Counted from the first letter of the stretch, positions 11,484 to 26,631 are shown. The stretch is DNA of 64,000 nt from Ilyonectria destructans (GCA_020740775.1 JAHEWK010000009.1:62001-126000); one strand, 5' to 3'. Numbers and translations: made by a program. The notes: generated from the sequence alone by a model not told the origin.

Positions 11484-12094
11484 TATGCCAGATGTTCAGT
11501 CCGTAGAGAACTAACAAGCAGAACAGAGATCGGAACGACGAGTAGGACTGGGACAAATGTCTTAAAGATGTAGCAATGTCTAAGTTTATTTGGCGGCAGA
11601 AAATCGGCCTACTAAAAATAGTCGCCTTAATATTTGTCCAATGGCTGATAACATAGAGTAAGCACGGCAGATATTCCCCGACCATCAAAGCCGACAGTGG
11701 AGCCCTTCATCCCGAACATGGAAATGCGCCGAATGGATGTGATAGTCTACTAGTAGACTAATGACAACAGAAACATTGTCATATTGTCGTTCGGAGATTT
11801 CATCGCTCTCACGTCATTAAGCCGGCTGCTTCAGAAACACGCCGGGCTATTCGAGCTTTCGAGTCATGGATCAGCGATATCCCCCCGTCTCACCCGATTC
11901 AAGATCAACAGGGGCTATCTCAACACGCGAACTGAGTTGCTTAATCGCCCTTTGCTCGACTATCTTTGGTTTCTCTATTTTCTTAGTTCATCATTTAGTG
12001 CCGATCCTAAACTGTCAACACACACAAATACCCTTTTCATCATCCATCTCTGCACGTCATCTCGTTTCGTCCCAAATCCATAGACTGCGAGGAA
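11484..12094. promoter_or_regulatory. Bidirectional ascG/ascF promoter with 18-bp palindrome
   Basis: A 611-bp intergenic region between divergent start codons. At 11743-11760 there is a perfect 18-bp palindrome, TAGTCTACTAGTAGACTA, 260 bp from the ascG ATG and 335 bp from the ascF ATG. It is a candidate operator but no copy was seen in the other two divergent promoters. Some of the region near ascF is pyrimidine-rich and probably 5' UTR. Confidence 0.6.
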
Positions 12095-12962
12095 ATGGGT
12101 TTCAACGACATCCCCCCGGCTCACGTGTCGCCCTGGTACCAGCCCGTGTACAATGCAACCTTTGGCTTTGCCGGGTTAGCCTGGACACTGTGCTACATCC
12201 TCTATGCACGCCAAGGGCTTCGCACCAAATCCTACGGCATGCCACTATTCGCCCTCGCCAACAATTTCGCCTGGGAGATGGTCTACGCGTTGTCTGTGGC
12301 AGACGCGCCGCGCGAGAAGACAGCCATGGTGATTTGGATGCTCATCGACATCCCCATCATCTATAGTACCCTCAGATACGGTCGGGAGGAGTGGACGCAC
12401 GCTCAGATGGTCAGTAGGAACCTGGGCAAGATCCTCGTCGCCTTAGTTATGCTGTGTGCTGTAGCTCACTGGAGCTTTGCATCGTGGTGGATGGGCAACC
12501 GCATTGCTATGAAGAGCGGGAAGTTCTACCGCGGCATTGAGGGTCAGGATGCCACTGAAATGGCGTTCTGGGCCGTCTCAGTTTGTCAAGTCATTGTGTC
12601 CACTTCGTCTCTGGCACAATTGGTCACCAGGCAACACACCGGAGGAGTTAGCTGGTCCATCTGGTTAGTCCATTTACTTTCTCGTTACGGGCTGAGATAC
12701 ATTGCTAACGTGGCCGCCCCCGCAAAGGGCTCTGCGGTTCTTGGGTACTCTTGTTGGCCTGAACATCAACTATGGTTGGGCCTGGTACACTTGGACGGAG
12801 GCTCATGGATATTTTATGAGTGCTCCCGGCGTCTTTCTCTGGGGAATGACCACCATATGCGACATAGTGTACGCCATTGTCTTTGCCCAAGTCAGGCGCA
12901 ACGAGAGAGTTCTTCCGGATGGACGCAAGGCAGCACCGCGACAGCCGGCCAAGAGCACTTAA
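12095..12962 (+). CDS. ascF: Membrane terpene cyclase, AscF-like (Pyr4 family)
   Basis: Integral-membrane cyclase that should protonate the terminal epoxide of ilicicolin A epoxide and close the ring to give ilicicolin C. Exons 12095-12663 and 12728-12962 with a 64-bp intron; about 267 residues, slightly longer than the usual ~240 for the family. Several hydrophobic helices are visible. The conserved acidic positions of the Pyr4 family are present: the Glu in NNFAWEMVYAL and, in the last helix pair, the Asp in TTICDIVYAIVFAQVR. The motif LVGLNINYGWAWYTWTEAHGYF is also typical. It shares the promoter region with the ascG-like gene and is convergent with ascE across an AT-rich island. Confidence 0.88.
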
Positions 12963-14594
12963 AGATAAATAGGCCGAACACACACCCATACTATAACACA
13001 GATTCCTTGGACCAGTAGGAGCCTATTTCGGCAACTTAATTAGATTTTAGATGTTAATTATTTGCGCCGTGAAGTGCTTAAATCTGGCATTGTCCTCTGC
13101 CGTCGTTAATCTGAAAAATAATGGGGATCAGTGAATGCGATAAATTTTTATCCTCACTGACACCCTGTACTCTACGGTATTGCCTTATGCGCAATTGCAA
13201 TGATATTAGAGTCGCTATTCTACGTTGACGATGTTACTTACCCTGGAGGCTTGTGGACTCCTGCAGTTTTCACTCTTTATATCTATAAGTTTTAACAAAA
13301 TTAAGACTGTTAAAGATAAATAGAATTAGATATAATAGTGAATATTTCTAACTACTATAGGCGTTAGCTAATTATAGAGGTAATTTAGGATAAAATTAGA
13401 AAACTTTAAGTTCTAGTAATATTACACTTAATATTTAAGTAATAAATCCAAAAGATAATTAACTAACTATCTCTTTATTATTAATTACCTTTTAAAATTA
13501 TCTACTTATTTTATAATTAAAAGTAATATAAGTTACTTTTTAATTATTTAAATTTAATTTAATTACTTAAAAAATAATCTCTTTATTAAAATATATTATA
13601 TTAAATATACACTATTATAAAGTTCTTTTTAATTTAGTAATATCTAATAATTTAAATAGATAAAAAGTATATAGAAATAAAGCTAAATTAAAGTTATAAT
13701 ATATCTAAAGAAGTTTAAAACTACTATATATATAGATAGATAAAGCTTTATTAAAGTTTAATTTTAAAGTATTAAAAATCTTATTAAAATAATTAAATAA
13801 TATTTAGTTTTCTTTTAGCTTTATATAATATTATTAAATAGATTAAAGCTATAGAATATTCTTAAATAGTAAAGACAAATAGTAAATACTATCTATAATA
13901 CTAGAAGAAATAGTAGCTTAATAATAAGATTATTATATAGTAGTCTCTACTTAAAGCTTTAATTTAACTTCTTTAACTTTAACTTTACTTTAATAAAGAT
14001 ATTATTATTATATATATTAGCTCTTTAGCTAAAGAGCTATTAGAAATCTATTAGAGCATACAGAATAAGTTATATAGAAAATTAAAAAGAGTTAATTTCA
14101 CTAGTACTAAGAGTTATTTTATACCTCAGCTTTAGTAGGAGTTATATAGAGCACAGTATATCGGTGCAGTCTTATAACAATTAAAGGGATAAAGAATCAG
14201 TCACCAGTATCCAAGTGGCAAAAAGAGAAAAAGACATACAACAGTGAGGATTCCCCGGTCGTCACCGACCCGAGTACTAATTCACCGCTTCTCAGCTTGA
14301 CCAAGGGAGAGCGGACGGGATCCCGTATTTTCTAAGAGCTATGGTCGTATGTGGGGATTGGTGGCGATAATCCAGTTTCTGGAGTCATTTGTGGAGTCTG
14401 GGCATGTACGACGCACAATGGAATTTACTGGAGTTGAGAACAGTGACCGCGTTCGAGATGATCAAATAAATACCTGTCATGACTGCAAACGCGTGCAACT
14501 GATACAAAAATATCAACACTGAGGGCTGACGGTACAGAGTGAGGATTACCAAGATTCTAAGTGCCTAATCAAACGCCTGTCTATATCCCCCTTT
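12963..14594. repeat. AT-rich (RIP-like) island within the cluster
   Basis: The 3' intergenic region between convergent ascF and ascE. From about 13260 to 14150 the sequence is almost wholly A/T with TA-rich runs and very few CpA/CpG, as in RIP-degraded repeats; the edges are ordinary DNA. No open frame or terminal repeat could be identified, so the original element is unknown. Confidence 0.75.
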
Positions 14595-17500
14595 CTATGA
14601 AAAGATTTCCCGAGCATAACGGCTTGACTTGAGATCCCGCAACCATTGCTCCGCAATCTTATCCGTAACTTGCGAATCCCCATGACCGTAAATCTTTTTC
14701 ATGACTTCTTCCACCCCCTTGCCTACCCCTGTGCCTCCGCAAACGTACAAGATGCCCTGCCCATTAAGAATTACTCGCTCGACAATCTCTCGCTCTTTCC
14801 AGATCCGGTCTTGAACGTATGCACACCCACCGCTCTGTTCACTGGCTTGAGAGAAGGCGTAAAACACCTTGACGTTGCCTGACTTCTCCCACTGTTTTAG
14901 CTCCTCCTGCAGCAGCGCATCCTTGTCAGGATCTCGACACCCGATGAACAAATAGGCTGGGGCGAGAGTCCGACCGGACTGGGCGTGGGCAGACCGTTCT
15001 TGTACGAAGGCTCGGAACGGCGCCAGTCCCGTGCCAGCGCAGGCCATGATGACGGGGGTGTTCTCGATATCGGTGGGTGGGTGGAAAAGGCGCAGAGCTG
15101 GCTTTGTGGAAACGTGGATGCTGTCACCTTGGTTGAGTCTGGCAAGGTAGGTAGATGAAACCCCGCGACACCGCGTCGTTGCGTTCAGAGGTGATTCTTT
15201 GTCGACGACGGACCAAAGCAGAGTCACAGTCGATGCGTCGGCGAGTGGCGACGAGGCTACGGAGTATTTTCTTGCACGCATTGGCGGCAGCATAGCCAAG
15301 AAGTCGGCGAAGGGGAGTGATATTTCAGGAGTGTCCTCCAGTATGTCGAGGATAGAACGTCGTTGGAGAGTGATGGAGTTGTCAAAATCTTTCTCCAACG
15401 CGAGGATCTTGTTTCGTGTGTCCTCGTCTGCCGCCCGGGCTGCAATGGTAGCGAGGTTCTGTGCATTTATTATTAGCCCACCATACGAACCCAGGCTTTA
15501 CACTGCGTGGAGGAAAGAATCACCTTGCGTGTCACGGGCTGGCTCAATTCGACGTAACCCGACAGTAAGTCCGGTGCTGAGATGGCTCTGCCCGTGGGAA
15601 GCGCAGTGTTGGCGCCGGTAGGTATTGTGATGACGGCATCCCACGGCAACTTCGCCCAACGGAGGACCCTATGGACGATGCTCGAGTCGTTCAAGGGCAG
15701 AACAGCAACATGGTCGCCAGCCGTGTATTTTACCCCATCGGGTAGCTTTAGGGTCATGGTTCGCTTCTCTGGTTCACCAGGTGCTGTCAGAATGCTGTTT
15801 GTCAAAACTACAGCCTCGTTGAAGTCCTCGCACAGATCTGAGGGCCGACAACTCCGGTCGATCTTGATGTCGAATGCAGCGCCATCACAAGTTTTCACTG
15901 CATCCGCTCCCAGAGCCGGCCACAGTTTCTCATCTTGCCAAGCTTCAAAACTACTGAATATATCACCAACAGTAACATCTCCCAGCCCAATTTCCATGAC
16001 TCTTGTTGCTCCGTTGTTTGCGAGTTGCGAGTCCAGCAACTTGGGTATACGATGGAATGTTGGACCGTAGTCTCGGTTGCCGCAGCCGTAGACAGCGAAC
16101 GTGACGCCTTTCAACGCATCGTTACTGTGCTCGAGGCCTTCTAGCCACGAGACGAAACTAGCGGCGTTGTTGGGCGGATGGCCGTTGTAGCTTGAACAGA
16201 TGAGAACAACTGGCTGTCTCCTGGGCAAATCATCCACTGTCGCATTCAGAGAAGTCACAGTAGCGTCATAGCCTCTTGCGGGCGCTGCTCTCGCCAGCGC
16301 TTGAGCTAGGGTTTCGCATGTCCCCGAGTCTGAGCCATATAAAACTGTCATTTTCTTCGAGGCCCGCGGATGAGTCACTGTTGGTAGTTTACTCTCAACC
16401 TCGCTTCTCTTTGCCTGTCCGCTCGATGGCTGGGCGGTTCCATAAAGCGACTTTCCCAACTGCACGGAGTCCAAGTGATCTCGCAGAGTAGCATGCATGT
16501 AAAAGCCCCCTGGCTTGATGGTTAGGGTCTGCTTAATCTTGAGCTCGTACTTAGGATCTTTGAGACGGAAATTGAAAGTTTGGAGTAGCATGACTGTAAC
16601 GAGAAGAGTCTCCTGCCACGCAAAAGCACGACCAATGCAGCCACGGATTCCGTTTCCGAAGGGCTTCCAACTGTTCTTGGGGAGTTTGCTGAAGTTCTCA
16701 TCTGACATTCTCTCGGCCCTGAAATTGTTGGCGTCGGGTCCCCAAACGACCGGATCGCGGTGGACTTGGGTGAGGAGAGCAACAATGGGTTGACCTGGAC
16801 CAATTACGTATTTTGCTTTGCCAATTGTCAAGTTTTCCTGAACAAGATCAGGGCGAGGCTGTAGGGTTATGACTGGTGCTGTGGGATGCAGCCTCAAGAC
16901 CTCACGGAGACAAGCCTCTAGGTATGGAAGCTTTGATAGGTGATCGACAGTGACAGGACCTCGTCCTACGACTTCGTCGGCCTCTTTTTGAGCCTTCTCA
17001 AAGACATCTGGCTTTTTGAGTAGGTAGTAGAACAGGAATGACAACAAGCCGCTAGTAGTCTCATGGCCTAGAGTCTCAATTTAGTGTCGTTCTTGCGTTG
17101 GAGGGAATGCATGTTCTTTGTTGTAGTTACCTGCTATCAGAAATACAATCATGTTGTTTAGAATGCTCTGATCTGACATGCCTTTACCTGTCTTGTGATC
17201 GATTCCGGTAATCAGAGCATTCAAAATATCTTTCTTGTCCGTGGGATTAACCCTGCGATCCGCAAGAAGGTCGGCCCCGACTTGTTGGAGAGTGTGAATG
17301 TCTGCGTCATACTTGGCCTGCGATGCAGGCATGAGGTAGTTGGCCCAGTTAGGCCTAGGTGCTCGCTTTCCCGACTCTTCAAGTAGACCGATCATGGAAC
17401 CCACAAAGGGGTGCATTTCCTCATGGTAGAAGCTGTTGAACCGCGTACCCATGGAGCATCTAGACAGACATGTGAGCTTGTGAGTACGATGCAAGAGGAA

Positions 17501-18094
17501 CCAGTTTAAGACTTACAGGGCTATGGTGTCTAAAGTCAACCTGGTAAAGTCGGACGTGACATCGATCGTTTCTTTGGGGCCGAACCGAGCCCACTTGGTG
17601 AGCAGCTGTGTTGCGACATCGTGCATCTCATCGAACATTCCTCGAATGGCAAGCGGTCCCATTGCTGATGCGTGTTAGACAGATCCTTGCGTTGATCTTG
17701 GCAGACCGGGGGAAGATACCTGGCATCAACACGCGATGTGCAACATCCCAGTTGGGTTCATTGGAGTGGGCTGTGAAGAGCGAGTCTCCAACGGCGTTTC
17801 GTAGCTGAAACAGTGGTCCCGAAACGAGCTTAGTGAATCGTTTTTCATCGGATACCTCGTCCATCAGCTCTCGACTGGAGATGAACAGTTTCTCAGAGCC
17901 AGCTAGGTTCAGTTTGTATATGGGTCCTATGAAACGGTTAGTACACAATGCCTGGGTCGTATCAAGCTGTACTCGATCTGCTTACCATACGTCTCTGAAA
18001 TCCGACCAAGACTGGCTACCGCATCGCTTGGGTTAATGTCTGCAATGTTCCCTAGCAGGGGAAGCCCCCGGGGCCCAGGAATAGTGCTTGGCAT
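14595..18094 (-). CDS. ascE: P450-reductase fusion (CYP505/BM3 type), AscE-like epoxidase
   Basis: Self-sufficient soluble P450 expected to epoxidise the terminal double bond of the farnesyl chain of ilicicolin A. Six exons (18094-17986, 17926-17720, 17664-17517, 17459-17131, 17067-15524, 15458-14595) with 55-65 bp introns give 1066 residues, the normal CYP505 length. No membrane anchor; the start [16 protein letters not shown] is typical. P450 part: IAGHETTSG I-helix (about 262-270), EVLRLHP, heme loop [16 protein letters not shown] domain from about 505: [36 protein letters not shown] part: [22 protein letters not shown], and a C-terminal Trp-containing tail. Divergent from the halogenase gene with 380 bp between starts. 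Confidence 0.92.
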
Positions 18095-20393
<2,299 letters not shown>

Positions 20394-20869
20394 GAGCTGT
20401 CTCATGTGTCGGATGGATATTATGCTCTAGAAGGAACTTGTTTGTAAAGAGGTTGAGTAGGATTATGCCTATATAAAAATACCCCGAATAGAATCCTGCA
20501 ACTGCATTGATTGTAGGTAAACCTTTTGATTTGGAGTGCCAGTTTCCCTGCAGCACACAACGTTTGATGCAAACCGACCTACAGTAATTGCCTCTAAGAC
20601 CGAATTTGGTGTCCACTTTTGACCGGTTTCATTTACTTTGACTGGATTACTCGATCACGTTTCTTTGTTTGCAGCATAACTGGTTGACGCCTTTGGCTCC
20701 GGTCACAGATAAGAATTAGCTCAATGCAGCGGCTATAGTTGAGCATAAGTTAGGGGGTAGGTCGTAACATCATAGACTTGAACGTCATCTGGCACGCGTG
20801 TTAGAACGTTGATGTGTATTTCAATCTCATACCCCCTAGTATGATTATTCATTCATTACCGCTATATCA
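20394..20869. other. Convergent 3' region of ascD and ascA
   Basis: A 476-bp stretch between the two stop codons, presumably both 3' UTRs. It contains AT-rich segments but no open frame or repeat of note. Confidence 0.4.
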
Positions 20870-21853
20870 CTACAGAGTTGGAGCCTTGTTCAAGTATTCC
20901 ACAACACAGCCTCCGAGCAAGTTAACAATCGCCAGCGCATAGAACCAGCCCGAGTACTTGGCAAAGCTAGGGAACAGGTGCCAGCGAATAAGGGCAATCA
21001 TGATCAAAAGTCCTGTCGCAAGACCAACAACGGAAAACGCAAAGAAGTAAGGACCCATGTTCAAAAGAGTGCCAGTAGTCGCCAGAAGTCCAGCAATAGA
21101 GAGGGCGAGAACAGCCAGCAGCGTCTCGATATGGTTCCTGAAGAGCACGGCCATGCCCTTGACGCCGGACTTGAGGTCATCAGCGGTATCCTGACGGGCG
21201 TAAATAGTGTCATAAAAGACAACCAGCAACAAGATGGTGGCAGTGAGACACAGCGTCGGGATGATGTATCCCGGAGACAAGGCCGGCAACTCCACAGAGT
21301 ACGCTGACAAGGCAATCGTGGAAGCCAAGGTCGAACCGAGAATAACTTGAGCAAAGTTGGTAAACCGCTTGCCAAAGGGATAAATGGTGATCAGGACAGT
21401 CGCCACTAGGGCACACAGTGTGCATTCTAGTGGCAGAGACTGGAGGGTCAAGAATCCCAACGCCGTCAGAGCAAGAGTGAAGACATGACCCTGAGTTGTC
21501 GAGATGGCACCTCGCGCAACGGGTCGGTTCCGACACCGCTCCGTCTTGCGATCGAAGTCTTGGTCGGTGATGTCGTTCCACGCACAGCCAGCTCCGCGCA
21601 TAAAAAAGGTCCAGATGGCAAAGACAACAAGCCGATGAGCGAGCATGGATGCTGGTACGGCCGAGGGTCTAGCGGAGCAGGCGTACATGAGGCCGACAAT
21701 GTGTGGGAAGTAGATCATGTAGATACCGTGGGGCTGTTCCAGACGCACCAACTCGGCGTAGGGGACCCATGTTGCCGGTAGTTTGGACAGAATGCCTTTG
21801 GTGGGAGGTGTGTAATGGCCCGACTTGGCGGTCTTGGAAGCTTTGGGAGCCAT
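20870..21853 (-). CDS. ascA: UbiA prenyltransferase, AscA-like
   Basis: Membrane-bound aromatic prenyltransferase expected to attach a farnesyl group to orsellinic acid, giving ilicicolinic acid B. Intronless, 327 residues from the ATG at 21853 (MAPKASKTAK); an upstream in-frame ATG at 21946 is less likely because the added residues look like 5' UTR. The first Asp-rich motif NDxxDxxxD is present at residues 93-101 (NDITDQDFD), followed by RKTERCRNRPVARGAI, and the second as YDTIYARQDTADD (about 222-234). Seven to nine hydrophobic helices are evident. It is divergent from the reductase gene ascB and convergent with the halogenase. Confidence 0.92.
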   Translation of the reverse strand: MAPKASKTAKSGHYTPPTKGILSKLPATWVPYAELVRLEQPHGIYMIYFPHIVGLMYACSARPSAVPASMLAHRLVVFAIWTFFMRGAGCAWNDITDQDFDRKTERCRNRPVARGAISTTQGHVFTLALTALGFLTLQSLPLECTLCALVATVLITIYPFGKRFTNFAQVILGSTLASTIALSAYSVELPALSPGYIIPTLCLTATILLLVVFYDTIYARQDTADDLKSGVKGMAVLFRNHIETLLAVLALSIAGLLATTGTLLNMGPYFFAFSVVGLATGLLIMIALIRWHLFPSFAKYSGWFYALAIVNLLGGCVVEYLNKAPTL

Positions 21854-22576
21854 CACGAGTGTCGAATGAGGCTTAAGACAAGGCCCGTGGATAGTACTGA
21901 AATTTGATATAATGTTTGACGAGTATAGGGAAAGCGAGATGAACAAGTGTGGATGTACAACGCTCTCGTAGACAGGGGAGGTTTTATGAGGACAGGGTTC
22001 ACGGACATTGTAAGAAGGCTTGAGATACGATTTATGTCGACTCGACCTGGGTATGCAGGCAGCGACAGACTTCTGACTTGGTGGAGTAATACGGCCAATT
22101 CACGCGTCTAGTTACAAATGCTATCGATGACGTGAGAAAAACGCCGACTCGACTGTCAGCAAGATGCATGAAATCCGCCGAAGTTGCGTGTAAAGCATTG
22201 TGGTTCTGGCGTTTGCGTTAACGATGCACAACGATGACCTAAAATCGACTGCGCTTATTGGATTTAGCAGATTCTTTTGAGCCAAAAGATCTTTTGAGGG
22301 CTGTTTATGGCTTTTAATACCTAAAGGTAACTTAATTACACTGGTGTCGACCGAAGTGACGGGCTGATCGAAATTCACCGAAGCTATCGGCCAAATTGAT
22401 ACTAGGCAGTGCTGTCATTACAACTGCCCTGCCACTACCACCCAACCATTGATATTTACCTATAGGATTAAATAAGCAATAGCCACTGCGTAAATTTCTG
22501 AGTCCATTGAAGTGAATGGGCCTCCATTTTTCTTCGACTCCATTCCACGCTTGTGAATCACGAAGAGAACACGAAA
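21854..22576. promoter_or_regulatory. Bidirectional ascA/ascB promoter
   Basis: A 723-bp region between divergent starts. It holds two copies of CGACTCGAC about 110 bp apart (near 22038-22046 and 22143-22151), both preceded by a pyrimidine-containing YCG context, plus several further TCGAC steps. These are candidates for a Zn2Cys6 regulator site; the same 9-mer was not found in the other cluster promoters. Confidence 0.5.
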
Positions 22577-25500
22577 ATGGCTTCAACTGTCCGCCCCTTC
22601 GTGAAGCCAGCCGTCAACTTTGCGTCTCTCGAGAGACTGGACGGCTGCCTTCATTCGCTGCCAGAACTCGTCGACTTCAACGCTCAAAATAACGCAGACC
22701 ACCCTTTCTGCATACAGGCAAAGCCCGATGGCCTGGATACCTTCACACACGCCGATTTCAAGACGGCCGTGGCCAACTGTGCCGCCTGGATTAAGGAAAA
22801 TGTGCCTCTTCGCACGTCGACGGATCCCAATGGATTGACTAGGATGGCGCCTGTTGCGCTGTTCATGCAGAGTGACTTTGGGCTGGTGATTCATGAGTTT
22901 GCTCTCCTACGCATTGGAGTTCCCGTGCGTCTTTATTCCATCTGAGATGAATTACAGACACTAACACCACACAGCCTTTGATCTTGTCCCCCAGATTGCC
23001 TCCTATTTCCATCATGCATCTGCTGCAAGAAACTGCTGCTAGCTCATTCATCGTCTCGCTGCGTCTCAGTGAGCCCGCAAAGCCAGCTCTGGCAGCCTTG
23101 AACGCCAAGGGAATTTCCACACACATTGGCCTCAACTATGACAGTTTCCACGAACCAGGCACAGTTGCCTCCAAGCCTAAATTTGACCTCCCCACAGAAC
23201 TTGACAGTGTTGTCTTGTTGTTACACTCTTCCGGTACTACAGGAATGCCTAAGCCAATCGCTATCACTCATCGACAACTTCTCTTCGCAGTCAACTGTCA
23301 TGGGTTCGACGCGGAAGAAGAGGCACAGGGCCTGAATGTCTCAAGTCTTCCCCTGTTCCATGGATTCGGCCTTGTTGCTCCTGGTCTTTCCATGTCGGCA
23401 GGCAAAACAACCGTTTACCCAACCAGCGATGGTATTCCTAACGCTCTTTCCATTGTGGAACTCATCAAGAGGACGAACGCCAAGTCACTGATGACGGTTC
23501 CCTTCCTCCTTGACGACATTGTGAACAACGAAGAAGCCATCAAAGTGCTGGCTGGTCTCGACTTTGTCGGTACCGGAGGTGCTGCTCTCGGGGCCGGTGT
23601 GGGAGACAAACTAGCCCAGGGCGGAGTCAAGCTGCTCAACTTCTACGGTACCACCGAAAGTGGTCCTCTGTCTGACACTTTTGTGCCCAAGGACAACTAC
23701 AGCTGGAAGTACTTCCGACTTCGCAAGGATGTCAACTACAAGGTCGATGAGCTGGACCCCAAGGACGGCCAGCGAATGTTCCGCCTGACTGTGTTTCCCT
23801 ACGGCAGCACCGAGGGCATCGAGATCGCCGACCAGCTCATCCGCAATGAGCAATATCCCGAGACCGACTTTGCCGCCGTTGGAAGAGATGACGACGTCAT
23901 TGTCCTGGCCACTGGAGAGAAGGCCGATCCGCTGATTCTTGAGACCATGCTGAGCGAGGCGCCGCTGGTCAAGTCTGCAATTGCTTTTGGCGAGAACCGA
24001 TTTAACCTTGGCATTATTGTTGAGCCCGCGAGCCCCATCGCAGACGGAGAGGAGGCCGGTTTCAAAGAAAGCATCTGGCCTATCATCGAGGCTGCAGGCC
24101 AGAAGATGGAGTCTTATTCCCGAATTCCGTCCCAGGACGTCGTCATTGTCATCCCGTCCGGCGCGACAATTCCCCGAACCGACAAGGGCTCAATCCCACG
24201 TAAGGAGGTTTACGCACTCTTCGAAAAGGAAATCAATAAGGTGTACGAGAAGCTAGCAAGGGGTGTGGAAGAGAGCGTGGAGGCTTTGAACTTGGAGAAC
24301 CTAGAGCAAGACTTGAAGCAGCTTGTTGAGACGCACTCACGACTACAGGTGGCTCCTTCAGATTGGACTGTCGAGGACAGCTTGTTTGATCTTGGTCTCG
24401 ATTCGCTGCAGGCCCTCCAGCTACGCCGAGTTCTCATCACCGCCGCATCAAAGACCGAGGTCTTGAAGGACACAGACGTGGCCAAGATAATCCCAGTGGA
24501 GTTCCTCTACCTCAACTCTTCGGTTCGCGAGATGGCAGCTGCCCTCGCCCAGCGCTCAGGCTCTGCAGTAGATGTAGTTGAATCGTCGAGCGAGGTGAAC
24601 AGGTTTGTTGAGCAATACAGCTTGTCCCAGAACTCCGCCGCCGAAGACAAGCTCCCCAGCACTCCGGAAAACGCTGTGGTTCTCCTGACGGGAAGCTCTG
24701 GAAGTCTTGGATCCCACATCTTGGCCAACCTGGCTCGATCTCCCAACGTTAAGCGCGTCGTTGTTCTTCTGAGAAAGGGCAAAGCTGCTGCATCTCCTAT
24801 CCCTGGACAGAAATACGACAGAGCAGGTCTTACCGCCAGGGGTATTAAGCTGTCAGAGGAAGAGTGGGCCAAGATTTCATCTCTTGACGTTGATCCTACG
24901 CAAGAGCAGCTGGGTCTCAACCCGATGGTCCACAACGCTCTGCAGGAAAATGTCACTCAGATTATCCACGCAGCCTGGCCCATGAACTATCTCATCCGAC
25001 TCCCTTCATTCCAGTATCAGTTCAAGTTCCTCCAGAAGCTGTTACAATTGGCAACCCAAGGAAAGGGAAATACCAAGCACCGCTTTGTTTTCGTCTCCTC
25101 TATTGCCGCAGTTGCCAAGGTCGGACTCGCCAGCGGCGGCAAGTTGATCGCAGAATCGCCCGTTGACCCCGTCGATGCGGCATGCGGTATTGGTTACGCT
25201 GACGGTAAGCTGGTGTGTGAGAAAATCCTCGAGCGGGCAGCATCTACGTTTGCTGGGCAGCTCGAGGTTACGTATGTGCGATGTGGCCAGATGACTGGTG
25301 CTCGGGAGACGGGAGTATGGAACTCGGCCGAGCAAATCCCCATGCTGCTCCGAACAGGCCAAAGTGTTGGTTCGCTTCCGCAGCTTCAAGGGGTACGTTC
25401 TTGGCATATTCTCTCCCATAACCTGGTGAACTAACCGTTTCCCCTAGACCTTGTCTTGGATCCCTGTTGATGATGCTGCGGCAGTCATCTCAGACATTAC

Positions 25501-25858
25501 CTTCTCAGCCGGCGTCCCTCCGATTGCACAGCACTTGGAGAACCCCGTCCGTCAAGCGTGGAGTGACGTCATTGAGAGTATCGGGCGGCAGTTGAACCTC
25601 GCCAACGCCCCTGGTTCTTTCGATAACTGGCTTGATCAAGTGGCCAGCGTCGAGGGTGATGAAGATGCTTACCCCATCAGGAAGCTTCATGATTTCTTTA
25701 AGAACTCGTTCCGGGCCGTGGCGTGTGGACAGGTGATTTTGGATACGACCTTTGCCCGAACCAGTTCCATCACACTACGCAACTCGAGTGCCGTCGACGA
25801 TGCAACTATTCAGGGATATATCCGCCACTGGAAGGAGACTGGGTACCTTCAAAAGTAA
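22577..25858 (+). CDS. ascB: NRPS-like carboxylate reductase (A-T-R), AscB-like
   Basis: ATP- and NADPH-dependent reductase expected to convert ilicicolinic acid B to the aldehyde LL-Z1272beta. Exons 22577-22924, 22975-25392, 25448-25858 (introns 50 and 55 bp); 1058 residues. Adenylation domain: core motif LLHSSGTTGMPKP at about 197-209 and FYGTTESGPL later. Carrier domain: DLGLDSLQALQLRR with the phosphopantetheine Ser at about 593. Reductase domain: TGSSGSLGSHILANL at about 688 (NAD(P)-binding) and a Tyr-x3-Lys pair in GYADGKLVCEK at about 857. There is no condensation domain, as expected. The ATG at 22577 is chosen because the upstream in-frame ATG at 22553 adds only eight residues. Same strand as ascC, 773 bp upstream of it. 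Confidence 0.92.
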
Positions 25859-26631
25859 GAAGTTTTGTAGCGAAGGGGCAAAATATTCAATGTCAATGTC
25901 TATTAATTGGATTTTGAGATCACGTTGGTCACGGCGCCCTGAGTGTGGTATCGCATCATGTACATGTCATTGTACAAAGTTAGGAATAATTGATAATTTA
26001 AGTTTGCACCTTGAAGTACGTCGTATTGTATCATTCTTCGTATCATCAGAAATGATTAGTGATTATCGAAGTAAGAGATAATTTGAATAAGTCAAAAGTA
26101 ATGCCTTAAAATCAGACTGTAATCAATGGTTTCTCGAGCACGGCTATCTGACCTGTGGCGGCATCGACGAGGGCCTTGCTACAATGGATGTAAGAAAATG
26201 ATAGTCAAAACTATTTTCGGGACAAAAGCATACGAGCATCATAAAACATTTTCCATTTCCTTCTCGGTACGGGTTGAGACGCCCTTCAATGACCTTTGCT
26301 CTATGAGGATGGATTCGGAGTGCTTTGGTTAGTGGGGAGGCACGGAATTATCAACAAACTGGCAGCCCACTAAGAAATTGGCCGAGCGGCTTACATCATC
26401 TCATTTACCAGGCCTAAATTGACCGACTCTGGGTATTTCGGTGCAATACCAACGGGTAAAAGGATCCAAACGACGCAAGCTGGGTACAAACAATGGCAGT
26501 CATCTATACATCTTCTTGTTTCATGCGCAATTTCTCAACTTACATTGCGTGTGTCTATTGTACAATCATCCACAACTTTGGTTTTGCATGCAATACGTCT
26601 TTCTTTACAGCAACAAGTGTACCAAAACAAC
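25859..26631. promoter_or_regulatory. ascB 3' region and ascC promoter
   Basis: A 773-bp tandem intergenic region. The first ~250 bp is AT-rich and presumably ascB 3' UTR. No convincing gene. CCGACTC occurs at about 26422-26428, similar to part of the CGACTCGAC repeats in the ascA/ascB promoter; this may be chance. Confidence 0.4.
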
